The position numbers were made by a program, and so were the translations under genes. A DNA stretch of 50,651 nt from Phycisphaerales bacterium (GTDB taxonomy: Bacteria > Planctomycetota > Phycisphaerae > Phycisphaerales > UBA1924): NCBI GenBank assembly GCA_029260455.1, contig JAJDDF010000002.1, forward strand, positions 1-50,651. The letters are read 5' to 3'. Shown piece after piece: positions 37,573 through 46,199 of this stretch (positions are counted from its first letter, which is position 1; every line of letters begins with the position of its first letter). Below the pieces are notes generated by a model. It ran no database searches and was not told the DNA's origin. It saw only the letters and a list, made by a program, of their open reading frames with translations.

Positions 37573-38984
37573 CACTGCATCGGGCAATGCGCCTCGACGA
37601 CCAGCGTGTCATCCTGCGGCGGACCATCGCGAAAACGATCGACTGCCTCGAGAATCATTGCACACCACCCGCCCTCGACTTCCGGGTGCCCGGAAGCAAG
37701 CAAGCTCTGGATGCCTTCGACGCGCAGCATGCGTCCTTCGATATCGCGCGCTTCAGTCGCACCATCGGTGTAGGCGATCAGCGCATCACCCGGACCCATG
37801 GGCATGGATTCTTCGATGGCATTGAAATCTTCGCCGCGACATGCACCGAGCACAATGGTCGTTGATTCCAGACGATCGATGTGTCCAGAGACGGTGCGCA
37901 AAAACGCCGGCGGGTGCCCAGCGCTTGACCATGTCACTCGACGCGCCTTGACATCGATGCGCATCGCCATCGCTGTCGCGTAGACGGAGTGCTGGGCGAG
38001 AGAATAATGCAGATAGTCATTCAAGCCCACCATGACGGCGGCGGGCGCAACATCTGGTTTTTCTCCAAACTGGCGTTCAAGTTCACCATGCAGGCGATTG
38101 ACGGTCAGCGCTGCCGAGATGCCATGACCGGTGACATCGATGAGCACCATATTCATAACCAGTTCGTCGCCAGCGCCGTTGAGGCGCACAAAGATGTGAT
38201 CGCCGCCGATTTGGCGCATGGGTTGATAGCGATACTCAAAACGCACCGGCCCATCAACGATGGGCTTGGGCAAGAGCGCCTCGTGAATACGCTGCGCATC
38301 GGTGAGTTCGCCTTTTATTTCACCATAGTGGCGACGTAACACCATGAGCCGGAAACGCGAACGGAACCGATCGGTGCGCGCCGCAGCGATAAGTACGCCC
38401 GGCACCGCAATGAGCGGTGAAAGAACAATCGTCATGATCACCGAAGTCCACTCGCCCCATCCATAGATAATGGTCAGTATGGCGCTTGCGACCATCAAAG
38501 GAAGGATCGGGCGCAGTGATTCGGTCCATTTCCACGGCAAGAAAAGACATGCGGAGAAGTGAGCGAAGAAAATACTTATCAAGGCGCCGCGCACCACGAA
38601 TGACTGGTTCTGGCTGTCCCCCCCAGTGATGAGTGCATTGCCAACTTCAAGTTGCATTGCCTTTGATATCAGGCTGACCAACCCGCCCACAACAATCAGC
38701 ATAAAGACGATGCGCAGCACATCTTCGCGCGTATAACGCTTGACGCGCACGCGCAGAAATGCGCCGGCATAAAGCACCAGCACGGGCAAGATGAACACAA
38801 TCGCAACAATTGGCTTTGCGATTTCGTCGGCCCTGCCCTGCCCTGCACTATTGAAGAGCGAAAATCCCTTGCTGAGCACGAGAAGCACATTGACGCCCAT
38901 GATGACACCCGCCCACCACAGGAAGCGCTTGAGCAACCATGTGCCGAGGCGTGCCTCGTATTCATGGCGAAACTCTGATGTCAT
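37572..38984 (-). CDS. membrane-bound PP2C/SpoIIE-type serine/threonine phosphatase
   Basis: This protein of about 470 residues has six hydrophobic segments in its first 210 residues, then a cytosolic PP2C-type (SpoIIE/RsbU) phosphatase domain. Metal-binding and catalytic motifs are present: GGDHI, the conserved DVTGHGISAAL, SAGHPPAFL, YTDGATEARD and the final QDDTLVV. Such enzymes usually dephosphorylate an anti-sigma-factor antagonist in partner-switching. No STAS or anti-sigma gene is nearby, so the partner is unknown. The ATG at 38982-38984 is used; a GTG four codons upstream (38996) is possible. The gene sits 18 bases downstream of the adenosyltransferase and overlaps the next membrane-protein gene. 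Confidence 0.88.
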   Translation of the reverse strand: MTSEFRHEYEARLGTWLLKRFLWWAGVIMGVNVLLVLSKGFSLFNSAGQGRADEIAKPIVAIVFILPVLVLYAGAFLRVRVKRYTREDVLRIVFMLIVVGGLVSLISKAMQLEVGNALITGGDSQNQSFVVRGALISIFFAHFSACLFLPWKWTESLRPILPLMVASAILTIIYGWGEWTSVIMTIVLSPLIAVPGVLIAAARTDRFRSRFRLMVLRRHYGEIKGELTDAQRIHEALLPKPIVDGPVRFEYRYQPMRQIGGDHIFVRLNGAGDELVMNMVLIDVTGHGISAALTVNRLHGELERQFGEKPDVAPAAVMVGLNDYLHYSLAQHSVYATAMAMRIDVKARRVTWSSAGHPPAFLRTVSGHIDRLESTTIVLGACRGEDFNAIEESMPMGPGDALIAYTDGATEARDIEGRMLRVEGIQSLLASGHPEVEGGWCAMILEAVDRFRDGPPQDDTLVVEAHCPMQ

Positions 38985-39002
38985 CGTTCCAGACACGTTG
39001 CT

Positions 39003-39614
39003 TTACCCATCTCCCTGTGAGCGCCCCTCGCCGGGCTGCCATAACACCTCTTGTGCGCCACTGGCCAGATTGGCCACCCGCGCCAGAACAAAGAGCAGAT
39101 CGCTCAGACGATTGAGGTATATCAATGATTCGGGATTTGTAGCATCCGGTTCCACGGTGCGTAATGCGGCCACACAACGCTCGGCGCTGCGCACTGCTGT
39201 ACGCGCAACATGCAACTGCGCTGCCCACGCACTCCCCCCCGGCAGGATAAACGAATCCAGCGCGGGCAATGGTTCGTTGTACTGATCGATCAGTGCTTCG
39301 ATGCGTTTGTGCTGATTCGCCTGAACGCGTAATTTCGCACCCGGCGCTTCATCTTTGACAATCGGTGTGCACAAATCTGCACCGCAATCAAAGAGATCGT
39401 GTTGAATCAGTTCCAGTTCACTCTTGAGTATCGGGTGCGCCGCTGCAACAGCGTCGGGCAGCGCGCAAATCGCCACGCCAAGCGCTGCGTTGGCTTCATC
39501 GACCGTGCCGTAGGCTTCGACGCGCCTGTGCGCCTTGGGCACAAAGGTGCCATCACCGAGCATGGTCTGACCAGTGTCGCCAACTTTGGTGTAAATCTTC
39601 GAGAGACGGACCAT
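39003..39614 (-). CDS. PduO-type cob(I)yrinic acid a,c-diamide / cob(I)alamin adenosyltransferase
   Basis: This 203-residue cytosolic enzyme transfers the adenosyl group of ATP to cob(I)alamin, making coenzyme B12. The family motifs are clear: IYTKVGDTGQTMLGDG (ATP-binding), RVEAYGTVDEANAALG, then LPGGSAWAAQLHVARTAVRSAER with the catalytic Arg region, and LIYLNRLSDLLFVLAR. The length is normal. The ATG at 39612-39614 is preferred because GGGAG lies 6 bases upstream; a start four codons earlier is also open. It is the first gene of a minus-strand series with a PP2C phosphatase, a membrane protein and a TSCPD protein, and is divergent from an Ntn-hydrolase gene. Confidence 0.92.
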   Translation of the reverse strand: MVRLSKIYTKVGDTGQTMLGDGTFVPKAHRRVEAYGTVDEANAALGVAICALPDAVAAAHPILKSELELIQHDLFDCGADLCTPIVKDEAPGAKLRVQANQHKRIEALIDQYNEPLPALDSFILPGGSAWAAQLHVARTAVRSAERCVAALRTVEPDATNPESLIYLNRLSDLLFVLARVANLASGAQEVLWQPGEGRSQGDG

Positions 39615-39687
39615 CGATACTCCCATGAGCGGTTGCCGCTATTCTCGGGGCTGCGATGAGATAGGGCAACTTATGGGGGTAAAGGCC

Positions 39688-40290
39688 ATGACTGTGGTAG
39701 TTGGTGTGAAGTGCGGTGAGCAGATTGCGATCGCGACAAACGGAGAAACCAGTTTTGGTGATATTCGATTCGCGCCGCCCAACGTTCTTGGCAATGACAT
39801 TATTCAGGTGAAATCCAGCCTCATCAGTAATGCCGGCTGGGGCATCTATTCCGACTTGCTGGCCCGCGCACACGAAGATCCTGAATGTCCAGACCCGATC
39901 GACGAGCGATCAGTATTTGATTTTTTCGTGTGGTTCTGGAAGCAGCTCAAGGACCGTTATCACTATGTCAATGATCAATCACAAGGCAGTGAATCTCGCG
40001 ATCCATTTGCGAATTTGGAATCTACCTTTCTTATTGCAGCACCGGGAGGTCTCTTCAAGATAACCGAGCATTTCTCGGTAACGCGGTTTCACCAGTTCGC
40101 CACCACCGGCAGCGGTGAAGACCTTGCCTTGGGCACCCTTGAAATCCTCTACCAACCCGATGGCAATGCTTCGGCAATCGCAGCCCGCGCAGCACAAACA
40201 GCCGCGAAATACGACGCGCACTCGCGCGGCCCCATCGAAGTCTGGACGCTTGGCGGTGAACGGCGTGTTGTTGAAGAAGCCGGACGCTAA
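39688..40290 (+). CDS. proteasome/HslV-like Ntn-hydrolase
   Basis: This 200-residue protein looks like a proteasome beta/HslV-type N-terminal-nucleophile hydrolase. After removal of Met1 it starts TVVVGVKCGEQIAIATNGE, which aligns with the Thr1 nucleophile and first strands of HslV. Near residue 150 it has the fold's GSG helix (TTGSGEDLALGTLEI). The residue at the place of the conserved Asp17 is Asn (ATNGE), and the Lys33 equivalent is unclear, so activity is uncertain. No HslU-type ATPase is adjacent, so it may act alone or with a distant partner. The start follows from the Thr requirement; GGGGGT lies about 11 bases upstream. Orphan Ntn-hydrolases of this kind are poorly studied. Confidence 0.75.
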   Translation: MTVVVGVKCGEQIAIATNGETSFGDIRFAPPNVLGNDIIQVKSSLISNAGWGIYSDLLARAHEDPECPDPIDERSVFDFFVWFWKQLKDRYHYVNDQSQGSESRDPFANLESTFLIAAPGGLFKITEHFSVTRFHQFATTGSGEDLALGTLEILYQPDGNASAIAARAAQTAAKYDAHSRGPIEVWTLGGERRVVEEAGR

Positions 40291-40299
40291 AGCGCCCCC

Positions 40300-42414
40300 T
40301 TACTTCGTCTCGACAACTTCCTTCACCAGATTGGGCGGCATTCGGCGGTATTCGAGCGGCTCCATACTGCTCGTCGCACGCCCCTGCGTCACCGAACGGA
40401 GTGTCGTTGTGTAGCCAAACATCTCAGAGAGCGGCACCTCGGCGGTGATGAGCCGAACCGGGCCGCGTTCTTCGGTGTTTGCGATCAGGCCGCGCCGCGA
40501 AGAGAGATCGCCCGTCACATTGCCGAAATATTCATCAGGTGTGGTGACAACGACTTTCATGATCGGTTCGAGGAGTGTGATGTTCGCCTTGTGACATGCA
40601 TCGGTCAGCGCGAGTCGTCCGGCCTGCTCGAAGGCGACCTGCGATGAGTCAACGGCATGCGATGAACCATCGATGAGCGTCACCTTGATATTGATCAGCG
40701 GGAAGCCAATGAGAATGCCCGAGCGCGCCGTGGAGCGGACGCCCGCTTCAACCGACGGGATATATTCCTTGGGAATCGAGCCGCCGACGACTTTATTCTC
40801 GAAGGCGACGTTGTCCTTGAACTTCAAGCCGTCTTCCTCAGCCTGCTCCTTGGTGTAGGGCTCAAGGTTGATCGTGACATCACCAAACTGCCCGCGACCG
40901 CCGGTCTGCTTGACGAACTTGCCGCGCACTTCCATGGCGCTGCCGGTGATGGATTCGCGATAGGCCACCTGCGGCTTGCCCACATGCACGTTGACCTTTT
41001 CATCGCGCGTGAGTTTGTTCTTGATGATCTCGAGGTGCAATTCGCCCATGCCCGAGATGATGGTCTGGCCGGTTTCATCGTTGTATTCTGAGCGGAATGA
41101 GGGATCTTCGCGGCGGATCTTGCCCAGCGCATCACCGAGCTTGCGTTTGTCATCAGCGCTTGCGGGTTCGATGGACATCGAGATGACCGGATCGGGGAAG
41201 GTCATGCGCTCGAGAATGATCGGGTTGTCAAGGTCGCATAACGTGTCGCCGGTGAATGAATCTTTCAGGCCAACAACGGCAACAATCGAACCTGCGCCAG
41301 CGCCTTCGAGCGCCTGACGCTGATTGGCGTGCATCTCGTAAATGCGCGAGCAATTTTCCTTCTTGTTGTTGCCGGGATTCAAGATGCGCGCTCCCTTGCG
41401 GAGTGTTCCCGAATAAACGCGCACATACGTCAGATCACCATGCTGATCGGGTACGACCTTGAAGACGAGCGCCGAAAGCGGTGCATCTGGATTGTGCGCG
41501 CGTGTGAGCTTTTCATCAGGATCGCGCGGATTCACGCCCTGTACATTTTCAACTTCGACGGGTGAGGGCAGAAAGTCGATCACGGCATCAATCAGACGCT
41601 GCACACCAATATTACGTAAGGCTGCCCCGGTGAAGACCGGATTGCACTCGCGGGAGATGCATCCCTTGCGAATCGCCCTGCGGATTTCCTGCGGCGTGAT
41701 GTCCTGTTCATCGAGCACCTTCTCCATGAGCGCATCATCAAAGTTGCACGCCTGCTCGACCATCTCGTGGCGATGCAGCTCGGAAAGCTCTGCAAGTGAA
41801 TCGGGAATGTCGCGTTCTTCGACAATCTCGCCAGAATCTCCCGTGAAGTAGTACGCCTTCATCAGCACCAGATCGACGATGCCCTCAAGTTCGTGGCCCG
41901 AACCGATGGGGATTTGCATCGCAATCGCGTTGGCACCGAGGCGATCCTTGATGGTTGCGAAACTGAACTCCCAGTCGGCGCCGATTTTGTCCATCTTGTT
42001 GATGAAGCACAGGCGCGGCACGTTGTACCTCTCGGCCTGACGCCACACCGTTTCAGATTGCGCCTCGACGCCTTCCTTGCCATCAAAAACCGCGACCGCA
42101 CCATCGAGGACGCGCATGGAGCGCTCAACTTCGATCGTGAAATCCACATGGCCCGGCGTATCGATCAGGTTGATGCGGTAATCGATGCCATCGCGTTCCC
42201 ACGGGCAGGTGGTGGCAGCGGACTGGATCGTGATGCCGCGCTCTTGTTCTTCCTGCAGGAAGTCCATGGTCGCGGTGCCCTCGTGCACCTCACCCATTTT
42301 GTAGTTCTTGCCTGTGTAGTACAGGATGCGCTCGGTGACAGTGGTCTTGCCAGCGTCGATGTGCGCACAGATGCCGATGTTACGAGTGTGAGAAAGGTCT
42401 TGCGGGAGGTCCAT
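40300..42414 (-). CDS. fusA: translation elongation factor G
   Basis: This 704-residue GTPase drives ribosomal translocation and, with RRF, recycling. The G-domain motifs are AHIDAGKTTVTER (G1), RGITIQSAATT (G2), DTPGHVDFTIEV (G3), NKMDKIGA (G4) and the following GSG region. Domains II-V are complete, with GKPQVAYRE and FGYTTTLRSVTQGRA near the C-terminus. The ATG at 42412-42414 matches the normal N-terminus; the open frame continues to 42564 without homologous sequence. It stands alone, without rpsL or rpsG neighbours, and has a 482-base upstream interval with a large inverted repeat. It converges with the Ntn-hydrolase gene, with only 9 bases between stops. Confidence 0.97.
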   Translation of the reverse strand: MDLPQDLSHTRNIGICAHIDAGKTTVTERILYYTGKNYKMGEVHEGTATMDFLQEEQERGITIQSAATTCPWERDGIDYRINLIDTPGHVDFTIEVERSMRVLDGAVAVFDGKEGVEAQSETVWRQAERYNVPRLCFINKMDKIGADWEFSFATIKDRLGANAIAMQIPIGSGHELEGIVDLVLMKAYYFTGDSGEIVEERDIPDSLAELSELHRHEMVEQACNFDDALMEKVLDEQDITPQEIRRAIRKGCISRECNPVFTGAALRNIGVQRLIDAVIDFLPSPVEVENVQGVNPRDPDEKLTRAHNPDAPLSALVFKVVPDQHGDLTYVRVYSGTLRKGARILNPGNNKKENCSRIYEMHANQRQALEGAGAGSIVAVVGLKDSFTGDTLCDLDNPIILERMTFPDPVISMSIEPASADDKRKLGDALGKIRREDPSFRSEYNDETGQTIISGMGELHLEIIKNKLTRDEKVNVHVGKPQVAYRESITGSAMEVRGKFVKQTGGRGQFGDVTINLEPYTKEQAEEDGLKFKDNVAFENKVVGGSIPKEYIPSVEAGVRSTARSGILIGFPLINIKVTLIDGSSHAVDSSQVAFEQAGRLALTDACHKANITLLEPIMKVVVTTPDEYFGNVTGDLSSRRGLIANTEERGPVRLITAEVPLSEMFGYTTTLRSVTQGRATSSMEPLEYRRMPPNLVKEVVETK

Positions 42415-42896
42415 GTCAAGCTTCCGATTTCGTGTGTCCGCACCATGGCGGGGTGAAAAGTGAACTGAAACGTGTTTCTGTTCCCAGTTATTGCCGGGTC
42501 TGTGTGACCGGTTCAGCATGAGAACCATGCGTGATGTGAATAGACCCCCAATGGGCCAAGCCACATCATTGAATCGTCTGTATTGGCGGTCGAAATTGGA
42601 CCCGATTGGGCACCATTCCCGCTCGTCAGGGCTTGGCTCCGCCGTGGCGCCAGCCCCCGGGAATTATTCGGGTCGGGCGGGTGGTCGGGCGGAGCCGTCC
42701 TCGTCTTCGTTACTCATTGCTCCCCGCTCACTTTCCTTGGGTTTCATCGGCACAAATGCCACATGAACCTTGGGCACCACGCCCGCGCAGAAACACCCCC
42801 CACGGGCTGTTCCCGCACCTGCGGATAGTACCGCACAAGCCCATTGGATTCAAGCATCCTCTTGAATCAATACCTGCACCACAGTCCTGGTCGAGA
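42415..42896. other. gene-free interval upstream of fusA
   Basis: These 482 bases lie between the prolyl oligopeptidase and fusA, both on the minus strand, and should hold the fusA promoter and leader. The main visible feature is the long inverted repeat listed separately. Inside it is a 17-codon minus-strand frame (ATG at 42715-42717, stop at 42664-42666) with GGGGAG close to its start. I could not identify a convincing -35/-10 pair or a U-tract. Confidence 0.5.
42635..42696 (-). promoter_or_regulatory. inverted repeat in the fusA upstream region
   Basis: GGCTCCGCC (42635-42643) and GGCGGAGCC (42688-42696) are perfect 9-base complements with a 44-base loop, which itself contains a CCCG/CGGG hairpin. 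In RNA this could be a branched leader structure about 220 bases before the fusA start, overlapping a 17-codon frame. Regulation of fusA is possible but unproven. Confidence 0.35.
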
Positions 42897-45074
42897 TCAG
42901 TCCCGATACATCTCGGGCAGGTCCATATTCAATGACTCCGCGAGAAAGCCCCAGAGGTCGGCGTATTGATCGATCGTCTTGGTGATCGGCGTGCCCGCAC
43001 CATGGCCCGCCCGCGTTTCGATGCGGATCAGCACCGGATTGTCGCCTGCCTGAGCCTCTTGAAGGCGAGCCGCAAACTTGAAGCTGTGCCCCGGCACGAC
43101 GCGGTCGTCAAAATCGGCGGTTGTGACCATCGTGGGCGGATATTCCACGCCATCGCGGATGTTGTGATAGGGCGAATAGGCGTAGAGCGCCTCGAATTGC
43201 TCGGGATGCTCGGGGTCGTCGGAGAGGCCGTAGTCATCAGCCCAGTACTTTCCGATCGTGAACTTGTGATAGCGCAGCATGTCCATGACCCCCACCGCCG
43301 GGAGGCAGGCCCCGAAAAGGTCGGGTTCCTGGGTCATGCAGGCACCAACAAGCAGGCCGCCATTGGAGCCGCCCTGAATTGCGAGTTTGCCGGAATTGGT
43401 ATAGCCCTGATCGATGAGGTAATGGGCTGCGGCGATGAAATCATCAAAGACATTCTGCTTGTTGATCTGGCGGCCGGCATCGTGCCAGTCTTTGCCATAT
43501 TCGCCGCCGCCGCGCAAGTTGGGCATCGCGAAGATGCCGCCCATGTCCATCCAGACGGCGCGAGTGACTGAGAATCTGGGAGTCAGGGAGATATTGAATC
43601 CGCCATAGCCATAGAGCAGTGTCGGGTTGTTGCCGTTGAGGGTGATCCCCTTCTTGTGGCAGATGAACATTGGCACGCGCGTGCCGTCCTTTGATGAATA
43701 AAACACCTGCTTGACTTCATACTGTCTGCCATCGAAATCAACACCGGCTCTGCGGAAGAGTGTGCTTTGGCCGGTGATCATGTCATAGCGATAAATGGTG
43801 GTCGGGGAATTGAAACTTGTGAAACTGTAAAAGGTTTCAGTGTCACTCTGGCGTCCACCAAAACCGTTTGCAGAGCCAATGCCCGGCAGTTTGACATCGC
43901 GCACATGCGTGCCATCCATGCGGTACATCCGAACGCGCGTCGAAGCATGTTCGAGAGAATTGCACACGAACATATTGCCCGTGATGCCTACGCCCTGAAG
44001 CACGAATTCGCCCTCGGGGATCACTTCCTTCCACTCGGCATTGGGCAAATCGCGCGTATCAATCGACACCACCCGGTTGAGCGGCGCATCGCGGTTGGTC
44101 TCGAAAAAGAACACCGGGCCATCGTTACCGATGAAGTTGTAGGCGTGTTCAAAGTCGGGAGTCAGCTTGCGTGCCATGCCCAATGGGGCCGCAAGGTCCT
44201 TGAAAAATACGATATTTTCGTCCTGAGTGGAACGGCTCACCGAGATGATCAGATAGCGCCCGTCTTCAGAGACTCTGCCGCCAAAGCTCCATGCTGGCTT
44301 ATCCGGATTCGCATAGATGAGCATGTCGTCAGCCTGCGAGGTGCCAACGCGATGGAAGTAAAGTTTCTGATTTTCATTCATTGCGGTGAATGCTTCACCC
44401 TCTTTGGGTGCGTCATACCGGCTGTAGAAGAAACCCGACCCATCGGGCTTCCACGATGACCCGGAGAACTTGACCCATTCGATTTCGTCAGCCATATCAG
44501 TATTGGTGCGCAGATCGCGAACTTTGATGGTACGCCAGTCTGAACCGCCATCTGCGATCATGTATGCCAGATAGCGTCCATCATCAGAAAAGGACATGCC
44601 TGCAAGCGAGACCGTGCCGTCGGCAGAGAATGTATTGGGGTCGATCAAGACTTCGGGTTCTGCATCGAGTGATGACAGGCGATAGACCACGCTCTGATTC
44701 TGTAAGCCGTCGTTCTTGGTGAAGTAGTAGGTGCCCGCGATTTTGAACGGACTGCCGTAGCGCTCGTAGTTGAACATGTCTGTGAGGCGGCGCTTGATGG
44801 GTGCGCGCTGCTTGAGTGTTTCGAGATAGCCGAAGGTTACTTCGTTCTCTGCGTTCACCCAGTTCGACACTTCGTCGATCTCGCGCACATCGCCTTCAAG
44901 CCAGCGAAATGGGTCAGCGACGGTGACGCCGTGGTAGGTGTCCTGCACCTCGCCCTTGCGTGCATCCGGGTAGTTCGGCCCCGCTGCGAGCGCCATTGTC
45001 CCGCCGAGCGCGAGCAGCGCCGTTGCCACCACAATTCCTCGTCCCATTCCACCAGTTGCAGATGTCCTCGACAT
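42897..45074 (-). CDS. secreted prolyl oligopeptidase (S9A family)
   Basis: This 725-residue serine peptidase should cleave short peptides after proline. A signal peptide (VVATALLALGGTMALA) places it outside the cytoplasm. The N-terminal part starts with the family motif DPFRWLE and folds as a seven-bladed propeller (about 80-440). The hydrolase domain has Ser in QGGSNGGLLVG, Asp in DFDDRVVPGHS and His in RAGHGAG. The conserved LYGYGGFNISLTP and NLRGGGEYGKDWHDAG are present. The ATG at 45072-45074 has AGGAG about 10 bases upstream; a TTG two codons earlier is unlikely. It joins the subtilisin-like protease and M14 carboxypeptidase as a third exported peptidase here, consistent with peptide scavenging. 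Confidence 0.95.
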   Translation of the reverse strand: MSRTSATGGMGRGIVVATALLALGGTMALAAGPNYPDARKGEVQDTYHGVTVADPFRWLEGDVREIDEVSNWVNAENEVTFGYLETLKQRAPIKRRLTDMFNYERYGSPFKIAGTYYFTKNDGLQNQSVVYRLSSLDAEPEVLIDPNTFSADGTVSLAGMSFSDDGRYLAYMIADGGSDWRTIKVRDLRTNTDMADEIEWVKFSGSSWKPDGSGFFYSRYDAPKEGEAFTAMNENQKLYFHRVGTSQADDMLIYANPDKPAWSFGGRVSEDGRYLIISVSRSTQDENIVFFKDLAAPLGMARKLTPDFEHAYNFIGNDGPVFFFETNRDAPLNRVVSIDTRDLPNAEWKEVIPEGEFVLQGVGITGNMFVCNSLEHASTRVRMYRMDGTHVRDVKLPGIGSANGFGGRQSDTETFYSFTSFNSPTTIYRYDMITGQSTLFRRAGVDFDGRQYEVKQVFYSSKDGTRVPMFICHKKGITLNGNNPTLLYGYGGFNISLTPRFSVTRAVWMDMGGIFAMPNLRGGGEYGKDWHDAGRQINKQNVFDDFIAAAHYLIDQGYTNSGKLAIQGGSNGGLLVGACMTQEPDLFGACLPAVGVMDMLRYHKFTIGKYWADDYGLSDDPEHPEQFEALYAYSPYHNIRDGVEYPPTMVTTADFDDRVVPGHSFKFAARLQEAQAGDNPVLIRIETRAGHGAGTPITKTIDQYADLWGFLAESLNMDLPEMYRD

Positions 45075-45191
45075 GATCAATCACTCCTGAAAAGCAAGCC
45101 ACAAACGAGCCCGCAGCGTGACGGGACCGACCATTATGATACAGAGATCGACGGGTGAAGATTCGTTTCGCCCGAGGCTTCATAACCTGCC

Positions 45192-46157
45192 CTACTGCAC
45201 AAGCCCCTTGGTGAGGCGCATGAATGCGGTTTCGAGATTGACCGCCTCCTCGGTGAAGCGCGTGAGACGAAAGCCCGCGTTGATGAGGCGATTGGGAATA
45301 TCACTCACGCTGACCGCCGCGGATTCGTCGAGGGTGAGCACAATATGCCGCCCATCTGCGGATGCCGCCTCTCCGTCGGTGTGCTCGATGGCAATTTTTT
45401 TGACGCCCGGCATCTGGTGGAGCAGTTTGGCCGCTTCCTCCGTGCGCTCTGCAACGGAGATATGCACCACATGCCCGAGGCGCGCCTTGCGCATGACATC
45501 GGTGACGGTGCCCGAATACACAAGCTGCCCCTGCTCGATGATGCCGATGACATTGCACAGTTCCGCAAGTTCATGCAGGATGTGACTCGAAATCAGAATG
45601 GTCTTGCCCATGCGCTTGAGCTCTTTGAGCAGCTCTCGAATTTCGATGCGGGCGCGCGGATCAAGGCCCGAAGCCGGCTCATCCATGAGCAGCACCTTGG
45701 GATCATGCAGGAGAACGCGCGCGATGCTCAGGCGCTGCTGCATCCCGCGTGACAATGAATTGACTTCCGCATTTACCTTGTAGGACAGCTCGGTGAGGTC
45801 AAGCACATCCGCAACGACGCGCTTGCGCTGCCCGCCGTGAATGTTGTAGGCGGCGGCGAAGAACTCCAGATATTCACTGACCACCATGTCTTCGTAGGCG
45901 CCCATGAAGTCGGGGACATACCCGATGACCGGACGGATCGAACGGTTCTGGTGGCCAATGGTCATGCCATCAATGAGCGCCTGCCCGCGGGTTGGCTTGA
46001 GGAGCGTGGCAAGAATCTTGATGGTGGTGGTTTTGCCTGCGCCGTTGGGGCCGATGAACCCGAAACAGTCACCCTCTTCGATCGACACATTGAGATTGTC
46101 GAGCGCGACGAGCGGTCCATATTCCTTGCACAAGTTGATCGTCTCAATCATTGGCAT
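45192..46157 (-). CDS. ABC transporter ATP-binding protein (GldA/ABC-2 type)
   Basis: This 321-residue ATPase subunit belongs to the ABC-2/GldA-like class. It has Walker A (GPNGAGKTTTIKIL), signature LSRGMQQRL, Walker B (VLLMDEPASGLDPRA) and the switch histidine (ISSHILHEL). An extra C-terminal domain of about 90 residues (VVHISVAERTEEAAKLLHQ, FRLTRFTEEAVNLETAFMRL) is typical of the DUF4162-type tail. The signature has Arg where LSGG has Gly, which is common in this group. CGGAGTG precedes the ATG. The permease is not adjacent: the only neighbour is the 822-residue membrane protein gene 42 bases upstream on the same strand, which may be its partner. Confidence 0.93.
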   Translation of the reverse strand: MPMIETINLCKEYGPLVALDNLNVSIEEGDCFGFIGPNGAGKTTTIKILATLLKPTRGQALIDGMTIGHQNRSIRPVIGYVPDFMGAYEDMVVSEYLEFFAAAYNIHGGQRKRVVADVLDLTELSYKVNAEVNSLSRGMQQRLSIARVLLHDPKVLLMDEPASGLDPRARIEIRELLKELKRMGKTILISSHILHELAELCNVIGIIEQGQLVYSGTVTDVMRKARLGHVVHISVAERTEEAAKLLHQMPGVKKIAIEHTDGEAASADGRHIVLTLDESAAVSVSDIPNRLINAGFRLTRFTEEAVNLETAFMRLTKGLVQ

Positions 46158-46199
46158 CAGGCGAACACTCCGGGGGGATACTTTTACAGGTGAATGGGC

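Noticed and set aside
42606-42935. 109-residue plus-strand open frame in the fusA upstream region
   Set aside because: It runs into the 3' end of the peptidase gene, has no ribosome binding site or motif, and its composition is not protein-like.
43767-44459. 230-residue plus-strand open frame opposite the prolyl oligopeptidase
   Set aside because: The peptidase has all catalytic motifs on the minus strand; the opposite frame is His/Arg-rich and has no support.
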